Shown piece by piece: positions 18,214-26,602 of a DNA stretch of 64,000 nucleotides. Origin of the DNA: an uncultured Aquimarina sp. GTDB lineage: Bacteria; Bacteroidota; Bacteroidia; Flavobacteriales; Flavobacteriaceae. Position 1 is the first letter of the stretch. Each line of letters starts with the position of its first letter. The position numbers and the translations under genes were made by a program. Below the pieces are notes generated by a model. That model was not told the DNA's origin. It saw only the letters and a program-made list of their open reading frames with translations, and made no database searches. The stretch covers positions 248,001 to 312,000 of the forward strand of contig CANMCO010000003.1 in the NCBI GenBank assembly GCA_947496355.1, given 5' to 3'.

Positions 18214-18221
18214 TATTTTTG
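18214..18221 (+). promoter_or_regulatory. -7 box of the acetyltransferase/PNPOx-like operon
   Basis: TATTTTTG fits TAnnTTTG. No TTG stands at the -33 position; instead the second operator repeat ends 20 bp upstream, as expected if the regulator replaces the -33 contact. Confidence 0.5.
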
Positions 18222-18265
18222 GGTAGAAGATAAAATTTATTTGTTGAGAATATTCTTAGTATTAG

Positions 18266-18784
18266 ATGAAGCATTTAGAAATAGTAAATACTAAAATAAC
18301 AGATTTAGACTTCATTTATTTTTTGTTTGAAGAAGCTATAGAGTACCAAAAAAGTAATAATTATCCTGTTTGGAAAGGTTATGATAAGGATGCTTTGATG
18401 AATGATATAAAGAATCAATTGCAATTCAAAATTGTAATCGATAATCAAATAGCATGCATTTTTAGCATTTGTTATTCAGATAGAATAATATGGAGGGAAA
18501 GAGATGAAGAAGATGCTGTTTATTTACATAGAGTTGTGGTAAATCCTAAGTTTAAAGGCCGAAAATTGTTTGGCGAGATTTTAAATTGGGTACAGCGCCT
18601 AGCTCATAAGAAAGGGTTGTGTAGTATACGAATGGATACCTGGGCAGATAATCCAGTAATTATTAAGTATTACCAAGGGTTTGATTTTGAAATAGTGGAT
18701 TACTATACGACACCAAACAGCCAAGAACTGCCAATCCCACAAAGAAACAATTATGTAGTACTGCTTCAGTATAAACTGGACTAA
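18266..18784 (+). CDS. GNAT-family N-acetyltransferase
   Basis: The 172-residue protein has the GNAT layout: a strand ending in YLHRVVVNPKFKGRKLFGEIL (motif A region, acetyl-CoA loop in the form KFKGRKLFG rather than classic QxxGxG) and a motif B-like WADNPVIIKYYQGFDFEIVDYY. The acceptor is unknown. It is the first gene of a four-gene unit (followed after 32 bp by a flavin-fold protein) that diverges from the MocR regulator; the second acetyltransferase of the unit is a different subtype. A role in amino-acid or amine modification is inference from the regulator type only. Confidence 0.85.
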   Translation: MKHLEIVNTKITDLDFIYFLFEEAIEYQKSNNYPVWKGYDKDALMNDIKNQLQFKIVIDNQIACIFSICYSDRIIWRERDEEDAVYLHRVVVNPKFKGRKLFGEILNWVQRLAHKKGLCSIRMDTWADNPVIIKYYQGFDFEIVDYYTTPNSQELPIPQRNNYVVLLQYKLD

Positions 18785-18816
18785 TGTGTAAAAAGAAATA
18801 ATCAAAATAATAGTAT

Positions 18817-19476
18817 ATGTCAGAATATTCAGTTTCAGAGTTAAATAAAGTAGTTCGCGGCCCAAAAAGGGCCACCTATAATGTTAATACTATTAATGCT
18901 ATTTTAGATGATGCATTTTTGTGTCATGTAGGATATGTTTTTAAAAATCAGGCTATTGTAATCCCTACTGCTTATGCGAGAAAGGATGACAAGATTTATA
19001 TACACGGATCATTAAAGAACCGAATGATGTTAGCGCTATTGGAAGCCGGAGAAGCTAGTATCTCTGTAACCCATTTAGATGGTTTAGTTTTGGCGAGATC
19101 TGCTTTTCATCATTCTGCGAATTACAGATCTGTTACTATTTTTGGTAAAGTAAGAAAAGTTGAAGATCCAGATGAAAAAATGAATGCTCTTGCTTACATT
19201 CTTAACCATATGGTTCCAGGGCATTGGGATAATGTAAGGCATCCAAATGATAAAGAATTTAATGCCACGTTAGTGTTGGAGGTTACTATAGAGACAGCTT
19301 CAGCCAAGGTTAGAGCAGAAGGAGTTATTGATGAAAAAGAAGATCATGATAAACCTATTTGGGCCGGAGTAGTGCCAATAAAACAAGTGGCTTATAATGC
19401 GTTATCGGATAGTGATCTGCCTAAAGGTATTGAAGTCCCTGATGCGGTGAAACGATATGTAGAACAAAACAAATAA
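18817..19476 (+). CDS. Pyridoxamine 5'-phosphate oxidase-like flavin split-barrel protein
   Basis: The 219-residue protein belongs to the FMN-binding split-barrel group that includes PNPOx-like and Nim-like proteins: LDDAFLCHVGYVFKNQAIVIPTAYARKDDKIYIHGSLKNRMM, then SISVTHLDGLVLARSAFHHSANYRSVTIFGKVRKVEDPDEK. It resembles the widespread PNPOx-like proteins found beside MocR regulators rather than PdxH itself. Binding of FMN or heme and the substrate cannot be decided from sequence. The gene sits between an acetyltransferase and a DUF1272 gene, with 12 bp to the next start. Confidence 0.85.
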   Translation: MSEYSVSELNKVVRGPKRATYNVNTINAILDDAFLCHVGYVFKNQAIVIPTAYARKDDKIYIHGSLKNRMMLALLEAGEASISVTHLDGLVLARSAFHHSANYRSVTIFGKVRKVEDPDEKMNALAYILNHMVPGHWDNVRHPNDKEFNATLVLEVTIETASAKVRAEGVIDEKEDHDKPIWAGVVPIKQVAYNALSDSDLPKGIEVPDAVKRYVEQNK

Positions 19477-19488
19477 AAATTAGTCATT

Positions 19489-19794
19489 ATGCTTGAAATA
19501 AGACCCAATTGTGAAAATTGTAATAAAACATTACCCAATGATAGTACAGAGGCTATGATATGTTCTTTTGAATGTACTTTTTGTGTAGATTGCGTAACTA
19601 CTGTTTTGCATAATGTATGTCCAAATTGTGGAGGGGGTTTTGAGAAAAGGCCAACAAGGCCTATAAATTGTCTTACGGGTAATTGTATAGATTCCTATCC
19701 TGTAGGTACAAGAGTAGTGTATAAACCAATTGATCAAAATAAGTTTAAGGAAATACTAAATACCTTTAAAAATATTGAACCACAAAAGAGATGA
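19489..19794 (+). CDS. DUF1272 small zinc-binding protein
   Basis: The 101-residue protein starts LEIRPNCENCNKTLP, the DUF1272 signature, and has eight cysteines in CxxC-type pairs (C8/C11, C25/C29, C32/C35, C44/C47) that should hold two zinc ions in a cross-brace, RING-like arrangement. A shorter core is usual for the family; the C-terminal 40 residues (NCLTGNCIDSYPVGTRVVYKP) add another cysteine pair. Function is unknown. The gene is flanked by a PNPOx-like gene and, after 3 bp, a second acetyltransferase, and is surely cotranscribed with them. Confidence 0.85.
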   Translation: MLEIRPNCENCNKTLPNDSTEAMICSFECTFCVDCVTTVLHNVCPNCGGGFEKRPTRPINCLTGNCIDSYPVGTRVVYKPIDQNKFKEILNTFKNIEPQKR

Positions 19795-19797
19795 TTA

Positions 19798-20316
19798 ATG
19801 ATTAATATTAGACGAGCGACTATAGAGGATGTAAAAAGTATTTCTTTTTTAGGGAAAAAAACTTTTGACCAATCTTTTGGGCACCTTTTCAACGATCGAA
19901 AAGATCTTATTTGTTATTTGGATCAAACCTTTTCTAATGGTAAAATAGAAAAAAGTATTGATAAGCCTCATAATGTATATTGGCTGGCTCTCGATGGCGA
20001 TTTGCCAGTAGGATACGCCAAATTACAGCTTAGTTCTTCTTCAGATTTTATTGATAGCAATAAGGTTAGTAAACTTCAGAAAATATATTTTTTGAAGAGT
20101 TATGTGTCCCAAGGAATTGGTAGTCGATTACAACAATTAATATTTGATGAGGCTATACTTCAAGAAAGCGAATTTTTGTGGTTATCGGCTCTTAAGTCTA
20201 ATAAGGCTGCAGTAAAATTTTATGAAAGAAAAGATTATCAAATAATAGGAGAACACCCATTTACAATTGGAAAGCAACGGTTCGACTTTTGGGTAATGAG
20301 TAAAAAACTTTTGTAA
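19798..20316 (+). CDS. GNAT-family N-acetyltransferase
   Basis: A 172-residue GNAT with the usual order: MINIRRATIEDVKSISFLGKKTF at the N-terminus, a central LQKIYFLKSYVSQGIGSRLQQLIFDEA with the acetyl-CoA loop QGIGSR, and LSALKSNKAAVKFYERKDYQIIGEHPF at the C-terminus. It resembles RimI/spermidine-type acetyltransferases, but the substrate is unknown. It ends the regulator-linked unit and its stop codon directly abuts the stop of the convergent gene. Confidence 0.87.
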   Translation: MINIRRATIEDVKSISFLGKKTFDQSFGHLFNDRKDLICYLDQTFSNGKIEKSIDKPHNVYWLALDGDLPVGYAKLQLSSSSDFIDSNKVSKLQKIYFLKSYVSQGIGSRLQQLIFDEAILQESEFLWLSALKSNKAAVKFYERKDYQIIGEHPFTIGKQRFDFWVMSKKLL

Positions 20317-20691
20317 TTATTTTGTAATATGCAGTGTATTGATTCTTGCAATAGAATCGCAATTTTCTATAAGTAAAGATATTATTTTTTCTTTCACAGG
20401 TCCTTCAATAAAATAAGTCTTACAGGAATCTAATTTGGTATTGCTTCTAGAAAAATCCACATTTCCTTTCAGTAGTAATGCTGATATGTCTGAAGTGTCT
20501 ATCTGATAGGTATTCATATCTATTAATACCTTTTCAGAAAATATTCGTTCTTTTATCCTGATATTTTTAAGAACTCTGGAGGTGGGGCTATAGTCACATG
20601 ACGTTTTTTTTCCGCCTAAAAAGAAAAAAAGAAGGATAAGGCCGATTATAAACCCTCCCAAATAATAAAACAAACGTTGCGCTAGCTTCAT
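20317..20691 (-). CDS. Small membrane-anchored DUF4258-type protein
   Basis: The 124-residue protein has one N-terminal membrane helix (about residues 8-26, YYLGGFIIGLILLFFFLGG) followed by KKTSCDYSPTSRVLKNIRIKER. This start (YYLGGFxxGLxxLxFFLxGKKxSCxYxPxxRVLKNI) is one I associate with flavobacterial DUF4258 proteins next to alanine dehydrogenase. The domain has no established biochemical role. It is the last gene of the porX-tsaE-ald direction. Confidence 0.7.
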   Translation of the reverse strand: MKLAQRLFYYLGGFIIGLILLFFFLGGKKTSCDYSPTSRVLKNIRIKERIFSEKVLIDMNTYQIDTSDISALLLKGNVDFSRSNTKLDSCKTYFIEGPVKEKIISLLIENCDSIARINTLHITK

Positions 20692-20713
20692 AAATCTAAT
20701 AAAATTATCTCGC

Positions 20714-20721
20714 CAAAAGTA
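20714..20721 (-). promoter_or_regulatory. Possible -7 box for the DUF4258 gene
   Basis: TACTTTTG on the minus strand matches TAnnTTTG and lies 22 bp before the start codon; no TTG was found at the right spacing. Confidence 0.35.
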
Positions 20722-20723
20722 AG

Positions 20724-20796
20724 TAAAGTTTCAGAGAATTAAAGTTACAAAGTTGCAAAGTTTAATGAGAATAAAGTTTTCTTAACGATAAAGTTT
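20724..20796. repeat. Six AAAGTT repeats in an intergenic region
   Basis: The hexamer AAAGTT occurs six times in about 75 bp between the alanine dehydrogenase and DUF4258 genes. The spacing is irregular. It may be low-complexity drift or a cluster of binding sites; nothing else is seen in this 206-bp gap. Confidence 0.4.
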
Positions 20797-20897
20797 ATTC
20801 ATGCATTTCACTTGACCTCTTTTTTTAGGAAAAAAGAGTTAGTTAAAATAGCGATATGGTCTTGAAACTATGATTCTTTTGGGGTGTAAGAACTTAT

Positions 20898-22103
20898 TTA
20901 TAAGATCAATAGATTGATATCTCTATATGAAAGATCAAACCAGTCTGCAATTGGTTTACTGGTTAAAATCCCATGATAAAAATACAATCCGTTTTTAAGG
21001 CCTCGATCAAAACGTACAGCGTTTTCAATACCACCTTCATCTCCTATTTGTAACAAATATGGAGTAAAAATGTTGCTTATTGATAAGGATGATGTTCTGG
21101 CGTAACGTGATGGTATATTGGGTACACAGTAATGTACAACTCCGTGTTTTTCAAATGTGGGATGATCATGTGTGGTAACTTCACTGGTTTCAAAACACCC
21201 TCCCATGTCTATACTAACGTCTATTACAACGGCACCTTGTTTCATACATTCAACCATAGTTTCTGCAACTATAATAGGAGATCTGTTTTTGCCTCTAACT
21301 GCTCCAATAACCACATCACAACGGCGTAAGGCTTTTAATAAATTTTTTGGTTGTATTGTAGAGGTAAATAAGGGTCTTCCTACATTAGTTTGCAAGCATC
21401 TTAATTTGGTAATCGAATTATCAAATACTTTTATATTTGCTCCTAATCCAATGGCAGAACGGGCGGCAAATTCGCCAACTGTTCCTGCTCCAATGATAAC
21501 AATTTCTACAGGAGGCACCCCGCTTATATTGCCCATCATTAATCCAGAACTGTTTGATTTGGTAGTGCTACTCATTAATTCTGAAGCAATTAGCACTGCA
21601 GCTGTTCCTGCAATTTCACTTAAAGCTCTTACCGCTGGATATGCTCCGTCTGTATCTCTAATAAACTCAAAACCCAAAGCGGTAATTCTCTTTTTTGCAA
21701 GTTCCTGAAAGTATTCTTTGGTTTGTGTCTTAAGTTGTAGGGCGGAAATCAAAACCGTCTGGGGGTTTACATGTTCCAGCTCTTCTAATGATGGTGGTTC
21801 TACTTTTAGTATAATAGGACACCCAAAAACCTTGGTTTTATCGTTTGTGATCTCAGCACCGGCTTCACTGTAATCCCTATCTGTAAAACTTGCTCCAATC
21901 CCAGCATTAGTCTCTAATAAAACCCTGTGACCATGTGCAGTTAAGGCTGCAACTGCATCTGGTGTTAGACAAACCCTTTTTTCCTGATAACTGGTTTCTT
22001 TTGGGATACCAATAAAGAGTTTTCCTTTTTTACGTGCTACTTCGATCATTTCCTCCTGTGGTAGCAACTGCTCTTTGGTAAAAGGAGATTTTGGTTTACT
22101 CAT
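20898..22103 (-). CDS. ald: Alanine dehydrogenase
   Basis: The enzyme interconverts L-alanine and pyruvate plus ammonia with NAD. At 401 residues it is slightly longer than the roughly 370-residue classical form because of an N-terminal extension (to about residue 28) usual in Bacteroidota. Visible landmarks: GIPKETSYQEKRVCLTPDAV (substrate-side arginine and lysine), LETNAGIGASFTDRDYSEAGAEI, the Rossmann nucleotide loop VIIGAGTVGEFAARSAIGLGA, and HYCVPNIPSRYARTSS. It lies 77 bp downstream of tsaE on the same strand. Confidence 0.93.
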   Translation of the reverse strand: MSKPKSPFTKEQLLPQEEMIEVARKKGKLFIGIPKETSYQEKRVCLTPDAVAALTAHGHRVLLETNAGIGASFTDRDYSEAGAEITNDKTKVFGCPIILKVEPPSLEELEHVNPQTVLISALQLKTQTKEYFQELAKKRITALGFEFIRDTDGAYPAVRALSEIAGTAAVLIASELMSSTTKSNSSGLMMGNISGVPPVEIVIIGAGTVGEFAARSAIGLGANIKVFDNSITKLRCLQTNVGRPLFTSTIQPKNLLKALRRCDVVIGAVRGKNRSPIIVAETMVECMKQGAVVIDVSIDMGGCFETSEVTTHDHPTFEKHGVVHYCVPNIPSRYARTSSLSISNIFTPYLLQIGDEGGIENAVRFDRGLKNGLYFYHGILTSKPIADWFDLSYRDINLLIL

Positions 22104-22180
22104 TTGTGTGAAATTCTGTATCTCAAATTACGAATAAAAAAGCCAACAAAACAAATCTGTACAATTATTAAATGCTAGTT

Positions 22181-22594
22181 TTAATTACTATTTACGTATG
22201 TAAGAACCCTTTTTTCGTTGTCCGACAGATTGATTTTTATACGGATGGCATCATTTGGCAATAAATTTGATATTTTTTCAGGCCATTCTATAAAAACCCA
22301 TGCTCCAGAGTCTAAATATTCTTCAAATCCAATATGGTAGGCTTCTTCTTCATCTTTTATTCTATAAAAATCAAAATGATAAACAGTTCCTTGTTCACTT
22401 CTATATTCATTCACTAAGGAGTATGTTGGGCTAGAGATCACATCTTGTACCCCCAATTGTTTGCAAATTTCTTTAATTAATGTGGTTTTGCCTACTCCCA
22501 TCGATGCATCAAATAATAAAATCTTACTATCAACATTTGAAATTACCTGCTGAGCAACATCTGAAAGATCTGCCAAAGTGTATTCTATTCTCAT
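22181..22594 (-). CDS. tsaE: tRNA threonylcarbamoyladenosine synthesis ATPase TsaE
   Basis: TsaE is the ATPase that works with TsaB and TsaD to make t6A37 of ANN-decoding tRNAs. The 137-residue protein has the P-loop ASMGVGKTTLIKEI (residues 30-43), the segment SPTYSLVNEYRSEQGTVYHFDFYRI and the W-E motif VFIEWPEKI, all diagnostic for the family. It lies 35 bp after porX and 77 bp before ald. Confidence 0.95.
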   Translation of the reverse strand: MRIEYTLADLSDVAQQVISNVDSKILLFDASMGVGKTTLIKEICKQLGVQDVISSPTYSLVNEYRSEQGTVYHFDFYRIKDEEEAYHIGFEEYLDSGAWVFIEWPEKISNLLPNDAIRIKINLSDNEKRVLTYVNSN

Positions 22595-22629
22595 TTTATT
22601 GAATTCTAAAATTCTAGTGTAATGATAAA

Positions 22630-24177
22630 CTATCTTGGGTTTAAAACAATAAATGGAATTACCATTTCTTCTAATGAAACACCACCATGTTGATAAGTGT
22701 TTCTGTAATAACCCACATAGTGATTATAATTATTTGGGTAGGCAAAGAAATAATCTCCTTTTGCAAAAATAAATGAACTACTCATATTAATAGATGGCAA
22801 GTGAATGGTTTGTGGGTTTGTGGCTTCCAAAACCTCTCTTCCTTCATAAGTAAGGCTCTTTCCTGTTTTATAACGAAGGTTAAGGCTTGTGTTTTTGTCT
22901 CCAATTACTTTAGAAGGGTTTTTTACATTAATAGTACCGTGGTCAGTAGTGATTAACAATTTAAAACCTAATTGTTGCGCTTGTTGGATCATTTCTAATA
23001 ATGGTGAATTTTTGAACCAACTTTGCGTTAATGATCGATATGATTTATCGTTAGAAGCTAATTCCTTTATAACTTCCATTTCTGTTTTACTGTGAGACAG
23101 CATATCAACAAAGTTATATACCACTACAGTAAGGTCATTGTCTTTTAATCCTTTAAAATTGGCTGCTAAAGTTTTTCCAGACCTTTCATTAGTGATTTTG
23201 TAGTATTCGTGTCTAATATTAAGACCTAATCTCTTCAACTGGGCTGTTAGAAACTCATTTTCATACATGTTTTTACCTCCTTCATCGGTATCATCCAACC
23301 ATAAATCTGGATGTCTTTTTTTCATTTCTGAAGGCATAAGTCCAGAGAAAATTGAATTCCTAGCATATTGCGTAGCCGTTGGTAAGATACTACAGTATGA
23401 GATTTCCTTCTCTTTTTTATAATAATTATTTATTGTTGGTTCAAAAGCTTTCCATTGATCATAACGTAGATTATCAATAACAACCAAAAGAGTAGGTTGA
23501 TCCTTGCTAAGTTCAGGAACTACCTTTTCCTTGAATAATGTATGCGACATCACAGGAGCATCATTACCACTAAACCAATCTGGATAATTTTTATCTATAA
23601 ATTTACAGAATTGAGAATTTGCTTCAACCTTTTGAGACTCTAAGATTTCAAACATTCCTGTGTCTTCGATGTCTTCTAGTTGGATTTCCCAATAAATTAA
23701 TCGTTGATATAATTCAGACCATTCTTCATATGAATTCACCATGGCCATGTCCATAGCTATTTTTCTAAACTCTTGTTGATAATTAGAAGTTGTTTTTTCA
23801 GAGACCAATCTCGAATTATCCAGGTTTTTCTTTAAGCTTAGAAGTATCTGATTAGGATTTACTGGTTTTATAAGGTAGTCCGCTATTTTACTCCCAATAG
23901 CTTCTTCCATAATGTATTCCTCCTCGCTTTTGGTAATCATTACAACCGGGATACTGTCTTCTTTTTCTTTAATTTCAGTTAATGTTTCTATTCCAGACAG
24001 TCCTGGCATGTTTTCATCCAGGAAAATAATATCAAAATTTTCGTCATCTAATATTTCTAATGCCTCTGTACCGCTCTGGCATTTGGTTACTTCATAGTTT
24101 TTCTTTTCCAAAAACAATATATGTGGTTTAAGTAAATCAATTTCATCATCCACCCAAAGAATCTTTATTTTACTCAT
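22630..24177 (-). CDS. porX: PorX: response regulator fused to PglZ/alkaline-phosphatase domain, T9SS regulator
   Basis: I use the ATG at 24175-24177 (515 residues); the TTG one codon upstream is less likely. An N-terminal receiver domain (about 4-122) has the acidic pair D10/D11, phospho-acceptor D54 (IIFLDENMPG) and K104 (LIKP). The remainder (about 200-510) is a PglZ-type alkaline-phosphatase-superfamily domain with LVVIDNLRYDQW, ILPTATQYARNSIFSG (the threonine nucleophile region) and LLITTDHGTINV. In Porphyromonas and Flavobacterium, PorX controls or binds the type IX secretion machinery and hydrolyses oligonucleotides; its usual kinase PorY is not nearby. Four T9SS cargo proteins or partners lie elsewhere in this window, so the link is coherent. 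Confidence 0.93.
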   Translation of the reverse strand: MSKIKILWVDDEIDLLKPHILFLEKKNYEVTKCQSGTEALEILDDENFDIIFLDENMPGLSGIETLTEIKEKEDSIPVVMITKSEEEYIMEEAIGSKIADYLIKPVNPNQILLSLKKNLDNSRLVSEKTTSNYQQEFRKIAMDMAMVNSYEEWSELYQRLIYWEIQLEDIEDTGMFEILESQKVEANSQFCKFIDKNYPDWFSGNDAPVMSHTLFKEKVVPELSKDQPTLLVVIDNLRYDQWKAFEPTINNYYKKEKEISYCSILPTATQYARNSIFSGLMPSEMKKRHPDLWLDDTDEGGKNMYENEFLTAQLKRLGLNIRHEYYKITNERSGKTLAANFKGLKDNDLTVVVYNFVDMLSHSKTEMEVIKELASNDKSYRSLTQSWFKNSPLLEMIQQAQQLGFKLLITTDHGTINVKNPSKVIGDKNTSLNLRYKTGKSLTYEGREVLEATNPQTIHLPSINMSSSFIFAKGDYFFAYPNNYNHYVGYYRNTYQHGGVSLEEMVIPFIVLNPR

Positions 24178-24286
24178 CAATTTTATTTTTTATTTATCGA
24201 CTATTAATTTAATCTATTTGTCTCTTTCTAAAACGTAACAAAAATTTAAATTTATTTTGAAATGATCTATATGAATAGCATATATG

Positions 24287-24294
24287 TATATTTG
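24287..24294 (+). promoter_or_regulatory. -7 box that decides the start of the HD gene
   Basis: TATATTTG matches TAnnTTTG. It lies downstream of the first in-frame ATG (24284), so if this promoter is real that ATG is not in the transcript and translation must begin at the TTG at 24317. Confidence 0.45.
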
Positions 24295-24316
24295 TTTTCG
24301 TAAAAGTAATGTAAAC

Positions 24317-25549
24317 TTGAAAAAAAGAAATAAACTTAAAATATTAAACGATCCAATTTACGGTTTTATTACGATACCAAATGAACTAATTTTTGATTTA
24401 ATAGAACACAAATATTTTCAAAGATTAAGGCGTATCTCACAAATGGGACTTTCTTATTTGGTATATCCAGGAGCACATCATACAAGATTTCATCATGCAT
24501 TAGGATGTATGCATCTTATGCAAAAAGCGGTCAGAGTTCTTCGTTTTAAGGGGGTTAGCATTTCTGATCAGGAAGAGGAAGCCCTATATGTGGCAATCTT
24601 ATTGCATGATATAGGGCATGGGCCATTTTCACATGCTATGGAGCATAGTATCGTTAATGAGGTTAATCATGAGTCAATTTCTTTGATGTTCATGGAAAAA
24701 ATCAACCAAGAATTTAACGGTAGTTTAACGCTTGCAATACAAATATTTAAAGGCGAGTACCATCGAAATTTTTTACATCAGCTAATTTCTGGTCAATTAG
24801 ATATGGATCGATTAGATTATCTGAAACGAGATAGTTTTTATACTGGGGTGTCCGAGGGGAATATAAATAGTGAACGTTTGATTACAATGCTTACCGTTGT
24901 TCATGATCAATTAGTAGTAGAGGAAAAGGGGATTTATTCTGTAGAGAAATTTTTATTGGCACGAAGGTTAATGTATTGGCAGGTTTATCTACACAAGACT
25001 AGTTTGGTTGCTGAAAATTTACTGATTAGAGTTCTTAAAAGAGCCAAAGAGCTTTTTGATAAAGGAGAGAAGTTACCTGCTAATAAGGCATTGACCTTTT
25101 TCTTAGAGAATAAAATTACTCAAGATAATTTCACTTCAGAAGTTTTAGAAACGTTTTCTAAATTAGATGATTACGATATCGTTTCAGCGATGAAAGAATG
25201 GGTGTTATCATCAGATGATTTTGTGTTGAGTACATTATCTTCAATGATTATTGATAGAGATCTCTTGAAAATAAAAATCAGAAAGAAACCTTTTGGAAAA
25301 GAAAAGAAAGAAAAACAAATAGAAAAGATTAAAGAGAAATATAAAATTTCTGATGAAGATGCTCGTTATTTCGTTTTTGAAGGCACAATTTCTAATCAAG
25401 CTTATCATCAGAACAAACAGAATATAAACATATTATATAAATCAAGAAAGATAGTGGATATAGTAAAAGCTACGGATGAGTATAATCTTGAAGCCTTGTC
25501 AAAACCTGTTACTAAATATTTTATGTGCTCTCCAAAGTACAAACATTAA
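24317..25549 (+). CDS. HD-domain phosphohydrolase (dNTPase/SAMHD1-like)
   Basis: The protein (410 residues from the TTG at 24317) is in the HD superfamily: RLRRISQMGLSYLVYPGAHHTRFHHALGCMHLM gives the first metal histidine, LLHDIGHGPFSHAME the HD pair and second histidine, and LISGQLDMDRLDYLKRDSFYTGVSEG the last aspartate. These are the hallmarks of dGTPase-like triphosphohydrolases and SAMHD1 relatives. The C-terminal 80 residues are rich in lysine and glutamate. I prefer the TTG start because MKKRNKLKILNDPIYGFI fits relatives and because a -7 box overlaps the upstream ATG. It precedes lpxD by 24 bp. Confidence 0.88.
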   Translation: MKKRNKLKILNDPIYGFITIPNELIFDLIEHKYFQRLRRISQMGLSYLVYPGAHHTRFHHALGCMHLMQKAVRVLRFKGVSISDQEEEALYVAILLHDIGHGPFSHAMEHSIVNEVNHESISLMFMEKINQEFNGSLTLAIQIFKGEYHRNFLHQLISGQLDMDRLDYLKRDSFYTGVSEGNINSERLITMLTVVHDQLVVEEKGIYSVEKFLLARRLMYWQVYLHKTSLVAENLLIRVLKRAKELFDKGEKLPANKALTFFLENKITQDNFTSEVLETFSKLDDYDIVSAMKEWVLSSDDFVLSTLSSMIIDRDLLKIKIRKKPFGKEKKEKQIEKIKEKYKISDEDARYFVFEGTISNQAYHQNKQNINILYKSRKIVDIVKATDEYNLEALSKPVTKYFMCSPKYKH

Positions 25550-25560
25550 TACATTTTTTA

Positions 25561-25568
25561 TACTTTTG
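25561..25568 (+). promoter_or_regulatory. TAnnTTTG box immediately before lpxD
   Basis: TACTTTTG is a perfect -7 element ending 5 bp before the lpxD ATG. No TTG is present 17-23 bp upstream. If used, transcription would begin at or next to the start codon. Confidence 0.35.
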
Positions 25569-25573
25569 CTAGA

Positions 25574-26602
25574 ATGATTTTTACAGCCACACAAATTGCG
25601 GGTATTCTGAACGGAGAAATCGAGGGAGATGAAACTGTTGAAGTATCCAAACTAGCTAAAATAGAGGAAGGAACTCAAGGGTCATTGACCTTTTTGTCAA
25701 ATCCTAAATATACCCAATATATCTATTCTACTGATGCGTCAATAACTATTGTAGATAAAACATTTGAAGCAGAATCAGAAATAAAGACAACTCTAATTAG
25801 AGTCGATGATGCTTATAAAGCTTTTTCACAGTTACTTGAGTATTATAATATGGTGAAGATGAATAAGACTGGGATCGAACAACCTAGTTTTATTTCTGAA
25901 ACAGCTTCCTATGGTGATAATCTATATTTTGGAGCCTTTTCTTATATGGGTGAAAATGTACAGATAGGAGGAAATGCGAAAATTTACCCTAATGTTTATA
26001 TAGGTGATAATGTCACTCTTGGTGATAATATCATTGTATTCTCGGGCGCCAAAATATATTCTGAAACAATAATAGGAAATGGTTGTGTAATTCATAGTGG
26101 AGCAATAGTTGGAGCAGATGGATTTGGATTCACTCCTAATGAAAAAGGTGAATACAGTAAAGTCCCGCAAACGGGTAATGTTATCATAGAAGATAACGTA
26201 GATGTAGGAGCCGGAACAACCATTGACAGAGCAACATTAGGTTCGACTATTATTCGAAAAGGAGTAAAGCTAGATAATCAGATACAAATTGCACATAACG
26301 TAGAGATAGGAGAACATACGGCAATTGCTGCTCAAACGGGGATAGCGGGATCTACCAAAATCGGTAAACATTGTTTGATCGGCGGACAGGTAGGTATTGC
26401 AGGGCATCTTACTATTGGTAATAAAGTAAGAATACAGGCACAATCAGGTATAGGAAGAAATATTAAAGATGAAGAGGCTATCCAAGGATCTCCGGCATTA
26501 GGATATTCAGATTATAATAAGTCATATGTACATTTTAAAAATCTTCCCAAAATAGTAGATAGAGTATACAAACTAGAGAAAAAGATAAATAATAATGAGT
26601 GA
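25574..26602 (+). CDS. lpxD: UDP-3-O-acylglucosamine N-acyltransferase LpxD
   Basis: LpxD adds the second hydroxy-acyl chain (on N2) in lipid A synthesis. The 342-residue protein has the N-terminal uridine-binding domain ([20 protein letters not shown] to about 100), a left-handed beta helix of hexapeptide repeats (about 105-305), and the catalytic histidine at H241 in [12 protein letters not shown]. Length and start fit the family. It overlaps lpxC/fabZ by 8 bp, so the two are translationally coupled. Confidence 0.96.
   Translation: MIFTATQIAGILNGEIEGDETVEVSKLAKIEEGTQGSLTFLSNPKYTQYIYSTDASITIVDKTFEAESEIKTTLIRVDDAYKAFSQLLEYYNMVKMNKTGIEQPSFISETASYGDNLYFGAFSYMGENVQIGGNAKIYPNVYIGDNVTLGDNIIVFSGAKIYSETIIGNGCVIHSGAIVGADGFGFTPNEKGEYSKVPQTGNVIIEDNVDVGAGTTIDRATLGSTIIRKGVKLDNQIQIAHNVEIGEHTAIAAQTGIAGSTKIGKHCLIGGQVGIAGHLTIGNKVRIQAQSGIGRNIKDEEAIQGSPALGYSDYNKSYVHFKNLPKIVDRVYKLEKKINNNE

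Noticed and set aside
21172..21708. 178-codon open frame opposite alanine dehydrogenase
   Set aside because: It lies fully inside ald on the other strand, has no family features and reflects the codon pattern of the real gene.
24284..24316. ATG at 24284 as start of the HD gene
   Set aside because: It precedes or overlaps a perfect -7 box and adds residues not expected in the family; the TTG at 24317 fits better.
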